DNA of 17,216 nucleotides. Source: Lachnospiraceae bacterium UBA1729 (GTDB taxonomy: Bacteria; Bacillota; Clostridia; Lachnospirales; Lachnospiraceae). Positions 6,369 through 13,424 of this stretch are shown one piece after another; positions within the stretch are counted from its first letter, which is position 1; every line of letters starts with the position of its first letter. The notes under the pieces were generated by a model, which saw only the letters and a list, made by a program, of their open reading frames with translations, was not told the origin of the DNA and did no database searches. The position numbers were made by a program, and so were the translations under genes. Where the stretch lies: assembly GCA_002315945.1 (NCBI GenBank), contig DCIJ01000105.1, positions 1-17,216 on the forward strand, in the 5' to 3' direction.

Positions 6369-7163
6369 TTATAGTTTAAACTGGCTAATTTCCAGCAAAC
6401 CGTCCACAATTTCTTCTGCACTGACTTTCAGAATTGTTTCACCCTTTTCGGCATTAGCCCCCTTGGGATTGCCGCCTATTCCAATAGGTTTTCCTTCCTG
6501 GGTCTTCCAGTCCTCCGACATCCAGCTTATTGTACAACCTCCATATGGAGCCAGCTTTTTTAATCCAACAAAGGAAGTTGGTTCCCCTGCCTCAGATACA
6601 GATAAATCAACCAGACTTTCATCCACTGCCATAACCATTGAGGTTTCCATTTCGCCTCCATGAAAATCATGGATATTTCCTTCCGAAATGGTCGCCTTCA
6701 CCTCCGGTCTTGAAAAAGCCCCCGAGGATATCACAAATGCCATAAGACCCAGGTCAGCTCTGACTTCTCTGCTCAGCACCTGAACCACAGGAGCATTTCC
6801 CCCATGGCATATTAGAAAAGCAATCTTTTTAAAACCGTGTCTGGAAATGCTTTCACAGATATCATATAAAATGTGGTAATAAGTTTCTGGCCTGAAGGTT
6901 ATTGAACCGCAAAAATTCTTATGCTCTGTGCTAAGTCCTACTGGAATAACCGGAAAAATAAGCATAGGAAAATCCTCACGCCCTATTTCTCTGAAGCGGT
7001 CCACCACATGCCTCACCATCGCCTCCGCAATAATGTCGTCTGTTCCCAACGGTGCCTGATTGCCATGCTGCTCCAATGCACCGAGAGGAATCAGGATTAT
7101 GGTATTTTCCTTGTCCACTTTTTCCATCTGAAGTCTGGACAGATCTCTGTAATTCCTAATCAT
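6369..7163 (-). CDS. Creatininase-family metal-dependent amidohydrolase in an FMN-controlled operon
   Basis: A 264-residue creatininase-fold protein. The dinuclear-metal ligands are present: E31, H33 and D42 in PLGALEQHGNQAPLGTD, H120 in CHGGN, and E171 in HDFHGGEMETS. The family hydrolyses cyclic or linear amides and includes creatinine amidohydrolase, MftE, and archaeal ArfB, which deformylates a riboflavin-pathway pyrimidine. The start codon (ATG 7163) overlaps the ribU stop by 8 nt (ATGATTAG), with a GGAG inside the ribU end, so the two are translationally coupled and both lie under the FMN riboswitch. True creatinine hydrolysis is therefore unlikely; a role in salvage or processing of a flavin or flavin-pathway precursor fits the context. 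This function is inference. No clear terminator follows. Confidence 0.88.
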   Translation of the reverse strand: MIRNYRDLSRLQMEKVDKENTIILIPLGALEQHGNQAPLGTDDIIAEAMVRHVVDRFREIGREDFPMLIFPVIPVGLSTEHKNFCGSITFRPETYYHILYDICESISRHGFKKIAFLICHGGNAPVVQVLSREVRADLGLMAFVISSGAFSRPEVKATISEGNIHDFHGGEMETSMVMAVDESLVDLSVSEAGEPTSFVGLKKLAPYGGCTISWMSEDWKTQEGKPIGIGGNPKGANAEKGETILKVSAEEIVDGLLEISQFKL

Positions 7164-7812
7164 TTATTGCTCCATTCGCACTTGTGCGACGTAAGTTCCC
7201 TTCTCCGATGCTTCTAATAGCAGCTACATGAACCAGGCGGTCATACAGCGCATATCCAACAACACAGTTCAGAGTCTTTTTAATCAGATTAAAAGGAACT
7301 GTTGCCAGAATGATAAAAGTAGGCAGATTCTTAATTGCCGGGTTAAAGGCACTTACTGCTTGTACTACTGAATCGATATCTGTTCCCATAGCTTTTGCAT
7401 AGAGTGGAAGTGTAATAAAAGCATTAACAAAGCATGAAGTAATAATTCCAAACACTACGCATACTGTGAGCGATTCTGCTACAGCTCTGCCAGTCTGACC
7501 ACGTTTTTTATATACAATCCATGTGGGCAGGACAAAAAATGCGATACTAATGAGGTTAGCAATTTCCCCAACAAATGCTGTGTTGGTACCTACTGTTATC
7601 AGCTTGATCAGAATCTTTACAATTTCAACACAGGCTGCAGATGCCGGACCCATTAGGAAAAGTGCGATGATGCTTGGTACATCAGAAAAATCTATCTTGT
7701 AAAATACCGGCATCAGTGGGAGTGAAAACTCCATAGACATTAGTGCGCCTGCTACTGCAGCAAGCATTGCTGTTGTGATGAGCTTCTGTGTGCTCCATTT
7801 TGATTTTTTCAT
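7156..7812 (-). CDS. ribU: Riboflavin ECF transporter substrate-binding component
   Basis: A 218-residue integral membrane protein of the RibU type, the S-component that binds riboflavin and partners with the shared ECF EcfA-EcfA'-EcfT energising module (not in this window). About six hydrophobic helices are visible. The stretch KIDFSDVPSIIALFLMGP (around 39-56) matches the RibU signature around the ligand site, and VEIVKILI follows as in the family. The C-terminal tail is hydrophilic. ATG 7812 follows a perfect AGGAGG at 8 nt, and that ribosome-binding site is embedded in a long hairpin downstream of an FMN riboswitch. The upstream FMN aptamer makes riboflavin the near-certain substrate. The stop overlaps the next gene's start. 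Confidence 0.93.
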   Translation of the reverse strand: MKKSKWSTQKLITTAMLAAVAGALMSMEFSLPLMPVFYKIDFSDVPSIIALFLMGPASAACVEIVKILIKLITVGTNTAFVGEIANLISIAFFVLPTWIVYKKRGQTGRAVAESLTVCVVFGIITSCFVNAFITLPLYAKAMGTDIDSVVQAVSAFNPAIKNLPTFIILATVPFNLIKKTLNCVVGYALYDRLVHVAAIRSIGEGNLRRTSANGAIND

Positions 7813-7892
7813 TAAAAAATCCTCCTGTAATTTTATTGCAAAAGAAAGAAATCTTCTGCGATAAAATTACAAGAGGATAGAATTATCTCTTG
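7813..7892 (-). promoter_or_regulatory. Riboswitch expression platform: RBS-sequestering hairpin / terminator
   Basis: On minus, 7857-7876 pairs with 7821-7840 over 20 positions, with one mismatch and one G-U, closing a 16-nt loop. The 3' arm contains the AGGAGG of ribU (7821-7826) and is followed by six T (7814-7819), so the same hairpin could block translation or terminate transcription. A competing hairpin, CAAGAG...CTCTTG (7870-7892), uses part of the 5' arm and would free the ribosome-binding site. Pairings are read by eye; energies were not calculated. Confidence 0.75.
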
Positions 7893-7895
7893 CTC

Positions 7896-8053
7896 ATTTC
7901 TTCTCTCATCCAGACTATACTGTCGGTACTGGAATCACACCAGTTCAGCCACTCTCAAGGATTGTATGGTATCACTATTCCTATTCAAGTAGGTCGTGGA
8001 CTAGCCAAAAGGCATCACCACCGGTGGGGAATCACACCCCGCCCCGAAGATTT
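7896..8053 (-). ncRNA. FMN riboswitch (RFN element)
   Basis: On minus the conserved RFN blocks appear in order: CTTCGGGGCGGGGTG, ATTCCCCACCGGTGG, TAGTCCACGA, a variable arm, GAACTGGTGTGATTCCAGTACCGACAG, TAGTCTGGATGAGAGAAG. P1 pairs AAATCTTC (8046-8053) with GAAGAAAT (7896-7903). It senses FMN and normally turns off riboflavin biosynthesis or uptake genes. Here it precedes ribU and a creatininase-family gene. Recognised from consensus, not from a covariance search. Confidence 0.95.
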
Positions 8054-8073
8054 ATATTCTATTTGCTTAGCTC

Positions 8074-8102
8074 ATATTAAACCCTTGGCGTATACTTGTA
8101 AA
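8074..8102 (-). promoter_or_regulatory. Promoter of the FMN riboswitch-ribU operon
   Basis: On minus: -35 TTTACA (8097-8102), exactly 17 bp, -10 TAATAT (8074-8079). Transcription would start near 8067, about 14 nt before the first conserved helix of the riboswitch, as expected for such leaders. Confidence 0.75.
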
Positions 8103-8128
8103 CAAAAAATTGAAATCTTGTTTTCTTA

Positions 8129-8172
8129 TCTGGGTTTAGGTTGGGTTTGGGTTGGGCTTAGGTTTGGTCTTT
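8129..8172 (+). repeat. G-rich, telomere-like degenerate tract between miaA and the ribU promoter
   Basis: On plus, a stretch made of short GGGTTT/GGTT/GGGCTTAGG units with no strict period, holding five or more G-runs of two or three. It could form a G-quadruplex on plus. On minus, the RNA downstream of miaA is C-rich and almost free of G, the composition favoured by Rho. It lies 27-56 bp upstream of the ribU -35 box. Function unknown. Confidence 0.55.
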
Positions 8173-8179
8173 AGCGTGA

Positions 8180-9079
8180 TTATTGTAGGTTTACATAAAA
8201 TTTATCAATTAACGCCGATGCTTCTTCAATTGGATTCTTTGCCATATCAATCCAGTGAATATCCTTACGCTTTCTAAACCAGGTCATCTGCTCTTTCGCC
8301 AAATGCCTAATTTCCATAAACAGCTTATTATAAAAGGCCTCGAAACTATCAAACTCACCTCGAAGATACATCAGAATATATCTGTATTCTAGCCCCAGTC
8401 CAAACAGGAATTCATCTGTAGCGCCCTGTTCTCTAAGTCTGATTACTTCCTCCAGCATTCCCTGCTTTAGTCGCCTGTCCAGTCGCTCTTCGATTCGTCT
8501 GTACAACACTTCCCTGGGCCAGGTCACCCCAATTACCAGTGTCTCATATCTGGGTGTATTAACTCTATCCTCTGTATTTCCCTGAAGTGCCCGCTCCACT
8601 GCACGTTCAACACGTCGCTTATTTTTCAAATCAACCTTTGTTAGTGCTTCAGGGTACTTTTCTTCCAAAATAGATATTAGCTCTTCCAGACTCTTTGATG
8701 CCACTTCTTCTCTAAGCTTTATGTCAACCAGTTCTTTTTTTATATTATACCCGTCAACAATGGAATTGACATACAATCCCGTCCCGCCAACCAGGAATGC
8801 CTTATTTCCTCTTGAATGGATTGCGTCAATACTTTCATATGCCAGGTCCTGAAAATCTGTCAGCGAAAAGAAATCATTGGGTTTTGCCACATCAATGAGA
8901 TGATGAGGCACTCCTTGCATTTCTTCCACTGTTACTTTTCCAGATCCCAAATCCAGGCCCTCAAATACCTGTCTGGAATCAGCAGATACGATTTCAGCAC
9001 CATATTTTTTTGCAAGCTCTATACCAAGTCCACTCTTTCCCGAAGCATTTGTTCCGGCTATTACCACTAGTTTATTCAT
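8180..9079 (-). CDS. miaA: tRNA dimethylallyltransferase, divergent MiaA
   Basis: A 299-residue P-loop transferase that adds a dimethylallyl group to N6 of A37 in tRNAs reading UNN codons. Visible: P-loop GTNASGKS (9-16), SADSRQV with D34 (32-38), MQGVPHHLIDV (54-64), GGTGLY (98-103) and QMTWFRKRKDIHWI near the C-terminus. It departs from the usual MiaA at two conserved places: LGSGKVT replaces the DIGTAKPT motif, and GLGLEYRY replaces the common ALGYKE. It may belong to a separate MiaA subfamily or be a second copy. Its ribosome-binding site is weak (GTGAG about 11 nt from ATG 9079). It is 64 bp after the FGGY kinase, with a TATAAT in the gap that could be its own -10. Confidence 0.88.
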   Translation of the reverse strand: MNKLVVIAGTNASGKSGLGIELAKKYGAEIVSADSRQVFEGLDLGSGKVTVEEMQGVPHHLIDVAKPNDFFSLTDFQDLAYESIDAIHSRGNKAFLVGGTGLYVNSIVDGYNIKKELVDIKLREEVASKSLEELISILEEKYPEALTKVDLKNKRRVERAVERALQGNTEDRVNTPRYETLVIGVTWPREVLYRRIEERLDRRLKQGMLEEVIRLREQGATDEFLFGLGLEYRYILMYLRGEFDSFEAFYNKLFMEIRHLAKEQMTWFRKRKDIHWIDMAKNPIEEASALIDKFYVNLQ

Positions 9080-9114
9080 TAAATGTTGTACTCACTTTTC
9101 AAGGATATTATATT

Positions 9115-9173
9115 TTACATTAATGGTCGCACCACAGAATATATCACATCAAAGGTCGCACCGCAGAGTATAT
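9115..9173 (-). repeat. 29-bp tandem duplication at the 3' end of the FGGY kinase gene
   Basis: Two copies, 29 bp apart, of a segment that encodes IYSAVRPLM (gene copy, 9147-9173) and, in the downstream relic, IYSVVRPLM followed by TAA (9115-9144). Because 29 is not a multiple of three, the junction creates a TGA that ends the protein at the same Met. The coding product is thus unchanged by the duplication. Confidence 0.8.
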
Positions 9174-10643
9174 TTTTTTATACTTCTCATACTGCGCCAT
9201 ATATTTTTCGTGCAACCCCTGCCTTGGCTCATAGGTTGCCACAGACTTTACCATTACAGACGCTGCATGCGGCAGATCTTCAAATAATCCCACAGCTATT
9301 CCTGTAAGCATAGCCGAGCCAACTGTCCCTGCATCCACGGTTTCCAGAGCAACAATGGGAAGATTTAACATATCTGCTTTCATCTGCATCCACACCTTGG
9401 AATGGGCTCCTCCACCCGTGGCCTGAAGCTTGGAAAATCTAACTCCTGAAGGTTTTAGATACTCACAGTTAAGTACCATCTCGTATACAACACCTTCCAT
9501 ACACCCTCTGTATATTTCTGCTACAGAGGTATCTGTTGTCAGCCCAAGTATTACTCCTTTTGATCCTGTATCCATGTAAGGAGTGGCTGCACCGGCAAAA
9601 TGGGGCATCACTAAAAGACCTGACGGCTCCTCTCCATGTGTGTCAGCATATTCTTTTTCCAGAATTTCATTGACCGATAGTCCTATTTGTTTTGCCTCTG
9701 ACTTCTCTTTTTTTGCAAGAGTCTGCGTGCACCACTGCATCAGAGCCCCTCCAGAATATGAAAAGGCATAACACACGTATTTTCCCGGAACCACATAAGG
9801 GACCACTGCAAAATTCCCCTGAGTCATTACTGACATATCAGGTATTTCATCATATATGGGAGTTATGCACTGCACCGTTCCCGCTCCGTCCACCGCAGTG
9901 TCAGAAGAAAAAACACCTGCACCTACGGCTGCAGAAATCTGATCATGGCTGATGCTTACTATCTGCGTATTTGCATCCAACCCGGTTCTATTAGCGGCTT
10001 CCTCTGTTAACGTTCCGGCAACTGTCCCCGAAGGAACAGGGGTAGAAAAACGATTTTTATCAATTCCGGCCGCATCAAATATTTCCTGGCTCCAGCAGAG
10101 ATTTCTAATATCCAAGCCCATAGTTCTGGCTGCTAGAGAATAGTCAATTTGAGCCCTGTTAGTCAGATGAAAAACAATAAAATCCTCAATTAGAAATACA
10201 TGCTTTATCTTTGAAAATAGTTCCGGCTCATTTTCTTTTATCCACATTAATTTGGGCAGGGAATACATCTCATGGGGTTTGACCCCTGATATCTGTGCGG
10301 CTCTTTCGGGTGAAATTTTTGAACAAAGTTTTTCAACCTGATCTACCCCGCGTGGATCAGTATACAGCAAAGAAGGGCGTAGTGCTTTACCAGCTTCATC
10401 ACAGGCTACAAAAGTCTCTCCAAAGCTGGTAACGCCGATTCCTTCAATTTGAGGATATTGCGTAGCCATTTCCATAATAACTTCATATACTCGGGACAGG
10501 ATTTCATTCGCATCAATTTCATGTCCAGCTGACTTTATCAAGGCAGGATAATCTCTATATGATTTGGCCAGCTGATTTCCTCTATCATCAAAGACAGTCA
10601 GCTTACAGCCCGTGGTTCCGATATCTAATCCTCCAATATACAT
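9144..10643 (-). CDS. FGGY-family carbohydrate kinase (xylulokinase-like)
   Basis: A 499-residue two-lobed FGGY kinase that phosphorylates a ketose or polyol with ATP. N-terminal ATPase motif GLDIGTTGCK (5-14), GVTSFGET (70-77), ISHDQISAAVGAGV with the catalytic Asp at 234, DGAGTVQ (252-258), and the C-terminal nucleotide motif ATGGGAHSKVWMQMKADML. It resembles xylulokinase in length and C-terminal motif, but the SHDQ motif replaces the GxGD of standard xylulokinases, so the substrate is open. ATG 10643 follows AAGGAG at 7 nt. It begins 18 bp after the class II aldolase and is clearly in one operon with it, so its product may be the aldolase substrate. The 3' end bears a short tandem duplication. 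Confidence 0.88.
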   Translation of the reverse strand: MYIGGLDIGTTGCKLTVFDDRGNQLAKSYRDYPALIKSAGHEIDANEILSRVYEVIMEMATQYPQIEGIGVTSFGETFVACDEAGKALRPSLLYTDPRGVDQVEKLCSKISPERAAQISGVKPHEMYSLPKLMWIKENEPELFSKIKHVFLIEDFIVFHLTNRAQIDYSLAARTMGLDIRNLCWSQEIFDAAGIDKNRFSTPVPSGTVAGTLTEEAANRTGLDANTQIVSISHDQISAAVGAGVFSSDTAVDGAGTVQCITPIYDEIPDMSVMTQGNFAVVPYVVPGKYVCYAFSYSGGALMQWCTQTLAKKEKSEAKQIGLSVNEILEKEYADTHGEEPSGLLVMPHFAGAATPYMDTGSKGVILGLTTDTSVAEIYRGCMEGVVYEMVLNCEYLKPSGVRFSKLQATGGGAHSKVWMQMKADMLNLPIVALETVDAGTVGSAMLTGIAVGLFEDLPHAASVMVKSVATYEPRQGLHEKYMAQYEKYKKIYSAVRPLM

Positions 10644-10661
10644 TGCCCACTCCTTAACAGA

Positions 10662-11534
10662 TTACATGTCCATAAGAGCAAAGGTCTTCATAGCTGCCTT
10701 CACATTTTCTTTCATGGCCTTTGTTCCTGTAGCTACTATAGATGAGTAGAAAAGCGGTTCCTTCTCATCTAAAGAATCAATATATTCCTTAACTGCGCTA
10801 CCACCGGATTTATCCATATATGTGAAATAGTTTATTTTTTTAACACCAGCTTTAATACAGGTATGGAAATCTTTGGCACTAACTCCAGATCCACCATGCA
10901 TGACAACGGGTATCCCGTCTGTTTCAGAACGAACATTTTTTACCACATCAAAGTCAAGCTTTGGTTCACTCAAATAAATACCGTGGGTGGTTCCAAAAGA
11001 ACATGCAAGTGCATCTACACCAGTCTCCACTACAAAGCTTCTTGCCTGAACTGGGTCGGTATAAATCTTAGTATCATCATCTGCTCCAGCACCTTCATCA
11101 CCTGCACCAGACTCTCTCTTACCCATTGATCCAAGCTCTGCCTCTACTCCACAGTCATACATGCTGGCCATTTCTACAGCTGCTCTGGTATTTTTAAGGT
11201 TCTGCTCATAAGGAAGAGTTGACCCATCATACATGATTCCAGTGAATCCAATTTCCAGAGCCTTCTTCAGGTATGTAAGATCCTCACCATGATCCAGATG
11301 TACACATACCGGAACGCTTGCTTTCTTGGCATGTTCAACCATAATAGGCCCCATTACAGACACTGGTATCCAGGGTTCATGGCACTGTGCGAACTGAATA
11401 ATAACTGGTAAATCCAGTTCTTCTGCTGCCCCAATAATAGCCACAAGGCTCTCTAAACTAGGGGTGTTAAAAGAACCAATCGCAATGCTTCTCTCCTCTG
11501 CGATAGCAAGAATTTCTCTTAAATTTACTAACAT
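10662..11534 (-). CDS. Class II fructose-bisphosphate aldolase family protein (ketose-phosphate aldolase)
   Basis: A 290-residue class II, zinc-dependent aldolase of the FBA/GatY/KbaY family, expected to split a phosphorylated ketose into DHAP and an aldehyde. VHLDHGED gives catalytic D81 and zinc ligand H82. EAELGSMG (E132, E134), TTHG (H184) and VMHGGSG (H213) supply the other zinc and phosphate contacts. The KINVxTD motif seen in FBA and GatY is altered to KINYFTYM (233-240), which suggests a different substrate side. ATG 11534 follows GAGGAGGG and overlaps the upstream DUF202 stop by 7 nt (ATGTTAG), indicating coupling. The FGGY kinase follows immediately. Tagatose-bisphosphate or a ketose-1-phosphate are possible substrates; neither can be chosen from sequence. 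Confidence 0.88.
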   Translation of the reverse strand: MLVNLREILAIAEERSIAIGSFNTPSLESLVAIIGAAEELDLPVIIQFAQCHEPWIPVSVMGPIMVEHAKKASVPVCVHLDHGEDLTYLKKALEIGFTGIMYDGSTLPYEQNLKNTRAAVEMASMYDCGVEAELGSMGKRESGAGDEGAGADDDTKIYTDPVQARSFVVETGVDALACSFGTTHGIYLSEPKLDFDVVKNVRSETDGIPVVMHGGSGVSAKDFHTCIKAGVKKINYFTYMDKSGGSAVKEYIDSLDEKEPLFYSSIVATGTKAMKENVKAAMKTFALMDM

Positions 11535-11935
11535 GTTCCCTCCTCAAAATCGTAAATTTCATTCATTGTTTTTTCTTTTATTTCATCCGTCTGAGCTTCC
11601 AACTCCTTCAGGTATTTTTTCATTTTGGGATAAACCGTCATATCTTTATAAATAAAGAAAGCCGCGCAGGCGAACAGGAACAATGACAGTGCTGTTGAAA
11701 ACTGTGCCGAAACTCCTATGGCCGGCAATGCCTTATATATTGTGGCGCCCGAACCAATCAGCGATACTATTGTCCTGAGATACGACAAATGCGTTCTGCT
11801 CACAGACATATTGGAATTATAAAATGCCAGTTTTGTTCTAATAATGGATAGTTCTGTTCTTTGTCTGGCAAGCTTATCCTGATTAATAGCAAACGCTCTT
11901 TTGGTTTTCATGTTTTCAGGTACTTCTGTTCCCAT
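11528..11935 (-). CDS. DUF202/YidH-type small membrane protein
   Basis: A 135-residue protein with a charged N-terminal region and two membrane helices (about 51-72 and 78-98, ending FFIYKDM), then a cytoplasmic, partly coiled-coil tail. It matches the DUF202 pattern, where RTxLxxxRT precedes the first helix. Here the RTxL element recurs three times (RTELS near 26, RTKLA near 33, RTHLS near 47). Function of DUF202 is unknown; YidH-like proteins lie in bacterial inner membranes. The start ATG 11935 has a GGAG about 10 nt away, and a downstream Met at residue 9 is an alternative. Its stop overlaps the aldolase start, so it is the first gene of the aldolase-kinase operon. Confidence 0.75.
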   Translation of the reverse strand: MGTEVPENMKTKRAFAINQDKLARQRTELSIIRTKLAFYNSNMSVSRTHLSYLRTIVSLIGSGATIYKALPAIGVSAQFSTALSLFLFACAAFFIYKDMTVYPKMKKYLKELEAQTDEIKEKTMNEIYDFEEGTC

Positions 11936-12152
11936 TCGATTTCTGCTCCCTATTTTTGGGGTTTATTTTGTCCATTTTTTTGATTTAATTTACGAAAACA
12001 AACACCAAAATATGCTATTATTTGAGTATCAATTTAGGCAAATATATTTATTACAATTATGATACAAACGCCTCTTTAATTCAAGTTAGCTGTAACATTC
12101 ATTACTCAGGAAAAACTTAAAAACATTACAAACTTACGAGGAGAGAAAAGAC
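11936..12152. other. Divergent promoter region between the DUF202-aldolase operon and the alcohol dehydrogenase
   Basis: 217 bp, very AT-rich, serving both directions. On plus the best candidate is TTGAGT (12022-12027), 17 bp, TATTTA (12045-12050), giving a leader of about 95 nt before the dehydrogenase; it is weak. I found no convincing minus promoter and no clear operator. Shared control of the two transcripts is plausible but unproven. Confidence 0.3.
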
Positions 12153-13331
12153 ATGGAAAACTTTAATTTTTATGCCCCCACTTACTTTGCTTTTGGAAAA
12201 GATCGCGAATCAGACTGTGGCCAACTAGTTAAGCGTTTTGGTGGAAGCAAGGTGCTAATCCATTTCGGGGGTGGCTCTGTAGTTCGCTCAGGTTTACTCG
12301 ATCGTGTGAAGGAATCTCTTATCAAAGAATCTATTCCTTTCCTTGAACTTGGAGGAGTAAAGCCCAATCCCAGAAGCGGTCTTGTATACGAAGGGATTGA
12401 CCTGTGCAGAAAAGAAAATATCGACTTTGTCCTTGCAGTAGGTGGTGGATCTGTTATTGATTCAGCCAAGGCAATCGCAGCAGGAACTGTATACGATGGC
12501 GACTTCTGGGATTTCTATGAAGGAAAAGAAGTTACCAAAGCTCTGCCTATCGGAACAGTATTAACAATTGCAGCCGCTGGTTCAGAAGGTTCACCCGACT
12601 CTGTTATTACCCGAGAAGAAGGTATGCTTAAGCGTGGAGCAAGTGGCGAAGCTTACAGGCCCCGATTCTCAGTATTGAATCCTGCTCTGACTGAAACACT
12701 GCCTGCATATCAGACAGCCTGTGGAGTAACCGATATAATCGCTCATTTATACGAAAGATATCTTACCAATACCAAGAATGTAGAAGTAACCGACAGAATG
12801 ATTGAAGCTCTTATCCTTGCAATGGTTAATGAAGCTCCTAAGGTTATGGCAAATCCACACGACTATGATGCCAGAGCAAATATTATGTGGGGCGGTATGA
12901 TGGCTCACAACAATTCCTGTGGTGTTGGAAGAACCCAGGACTGGACAAGTCATACAGTTGAACACGAATTATCAGCACTCTATGACTGTGCTCATGGTGC
13001 CGGTCTTGCTGTTACTATGCCTGCAGTATTCAGATATACCTACAAGCATGACGTGTTAAGATTTGCCCAGATTGCCGTACGAGTATGGGGCTGCCAGATG
13101 GACTTTAACAACCCTGAGGCAACTGCTCTTGCTGGTATCCAGGCACTTCAGAACTTCTTGGTATCTATTGGCATGCCCAAGAACTTTGCCGAACTTGGCG
13201 CTGACGAAAAGGATATAGAGAAGCTTGCTTATACCTGCTGCTTTGGTGATGGTTCTGCTTCTGGCAAGGTTTGCGGTTTCACTACTCTTGAACAAAAAGA
13301 TGTTGAAGCAATTTACAGGCTTATGCTGTAA
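12153..13331 (+). CDS. Iron/zinc-type group III alcohol dehydrogenase, YqhD/butanol-dehydrogenase-like
   Basis: A 392-residue group III alcohol dehydrogenase that reduces an aldehyde to an alcohol, probably with NADPH, in the cytosol. The dinucleotide motif GGGSV (39-43) lies at the first strand and GGGSVIDSAKAIA (97-109) is the family signature. All four metal ligands are present: D194 and H198 in GVTDIIAHLYE, H267 in SHTVEHELSALYDCAHGAG, and H281; these are the positions used by E. coli YqhD. ATG 12153 follows GAGGAG. It is divergent from the DUF202-aldolase-kinase operon, and an aldehyde made by the aldolase would be a natural substrate. A strong terminator follows. Confidence 0.93.
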   Translation: MENFNFYAPTYFAFGKDRESDCGQLVKRFGGSKVLIHFGGGSVVRSGLLDRVKESLIKESIPFLELGGVKPNPRSGLVYEGIDLCRKENIDFVLAVGGGSVIDSAKAIAAGTVYDGDFWDFYEGKEVTKALPIGTVLTIAAAGSEGSPDSVITREEGMLKRGASGEAYRPRFSVLNPALTETLPAYQTACGVTDIIAHLYERYLTNTKNVEVTDRMIEALILAMVNEAPKVMANPHDYDARANIMWGGMMAHNNSCGVGRTQDWTSHTVEHELSALYDCAHGAGLAVTMPAVFRYTYKHDVLRFAQIAVRVWGCQMDFNNPEATALAGIQALQNFLVSIGMPKNFAELGADEKDIEKLAYTCCFGDGSASGKVCGFTTLEQKDVEAIYRLML

Positions 13332-13362
13332 CACAGATTGCAGATAATATTCTAAGGATTCC

Positions 13363-13405
13363 AACTCCCGAACCAATTATTATGATATTTGTTCGGGAGT
13401 TTTTA
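13363..13405 (+). terminator. Rho-independent terminator of the alcohol dehydrogenase gene
   Basis: An 11-bp perfect stem, AACTCCCGAAC (13363-13373) with GTTCGGGAGTT (13391-13401), closes a 17-nt AT-rich loop and runs into TTTTTA on plus. It lies 31 bp after the stop codon. The minus strand lacks a T-run, so it acts in one direction. Confidence 0.88.
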
Positions 13406-13424
13406 TACTCTATTCCTTTGCTAT

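Noticed and set aside
6369..7163. Creatinine degradation pathway
   Set aside because: No creatinase, sarcosine oxidase or related gene is nearby, and the gene is under FMN control, so the family name should not be taken as its function.
8088..8101. GTATACTTGTAAAC as a second GntR-like operator
   Set aside because: Only one half-site matches; the bases are better explained as the -35 and spacer of the ribU promoter.
8129..8172. True telomeric repeat or linear replicon end
   Set aside because: The tract is short, irregular and internal, and is flanked by ordinary genes on both sides.
7890..8174. 94-residue open frame on plus across the riboswitch and G-rich tract
   Set aside because: The bases are explained by the FMN aptamer on minus; the predicted peptide has no recognisable features.
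9115..9173. Insertion-sequence target duplication or CRISPR-like repeat
   Set aside because: There are only two adjacent copies without spacer or transposase, and both encode the same protein end; simple tandem duplication explains them.
13056..13376. 106-residue open frame on minus opposite the alcohol dehydrogenase
   Set aside because: It is antisense to conserved coding sequence and extends into the terminator.
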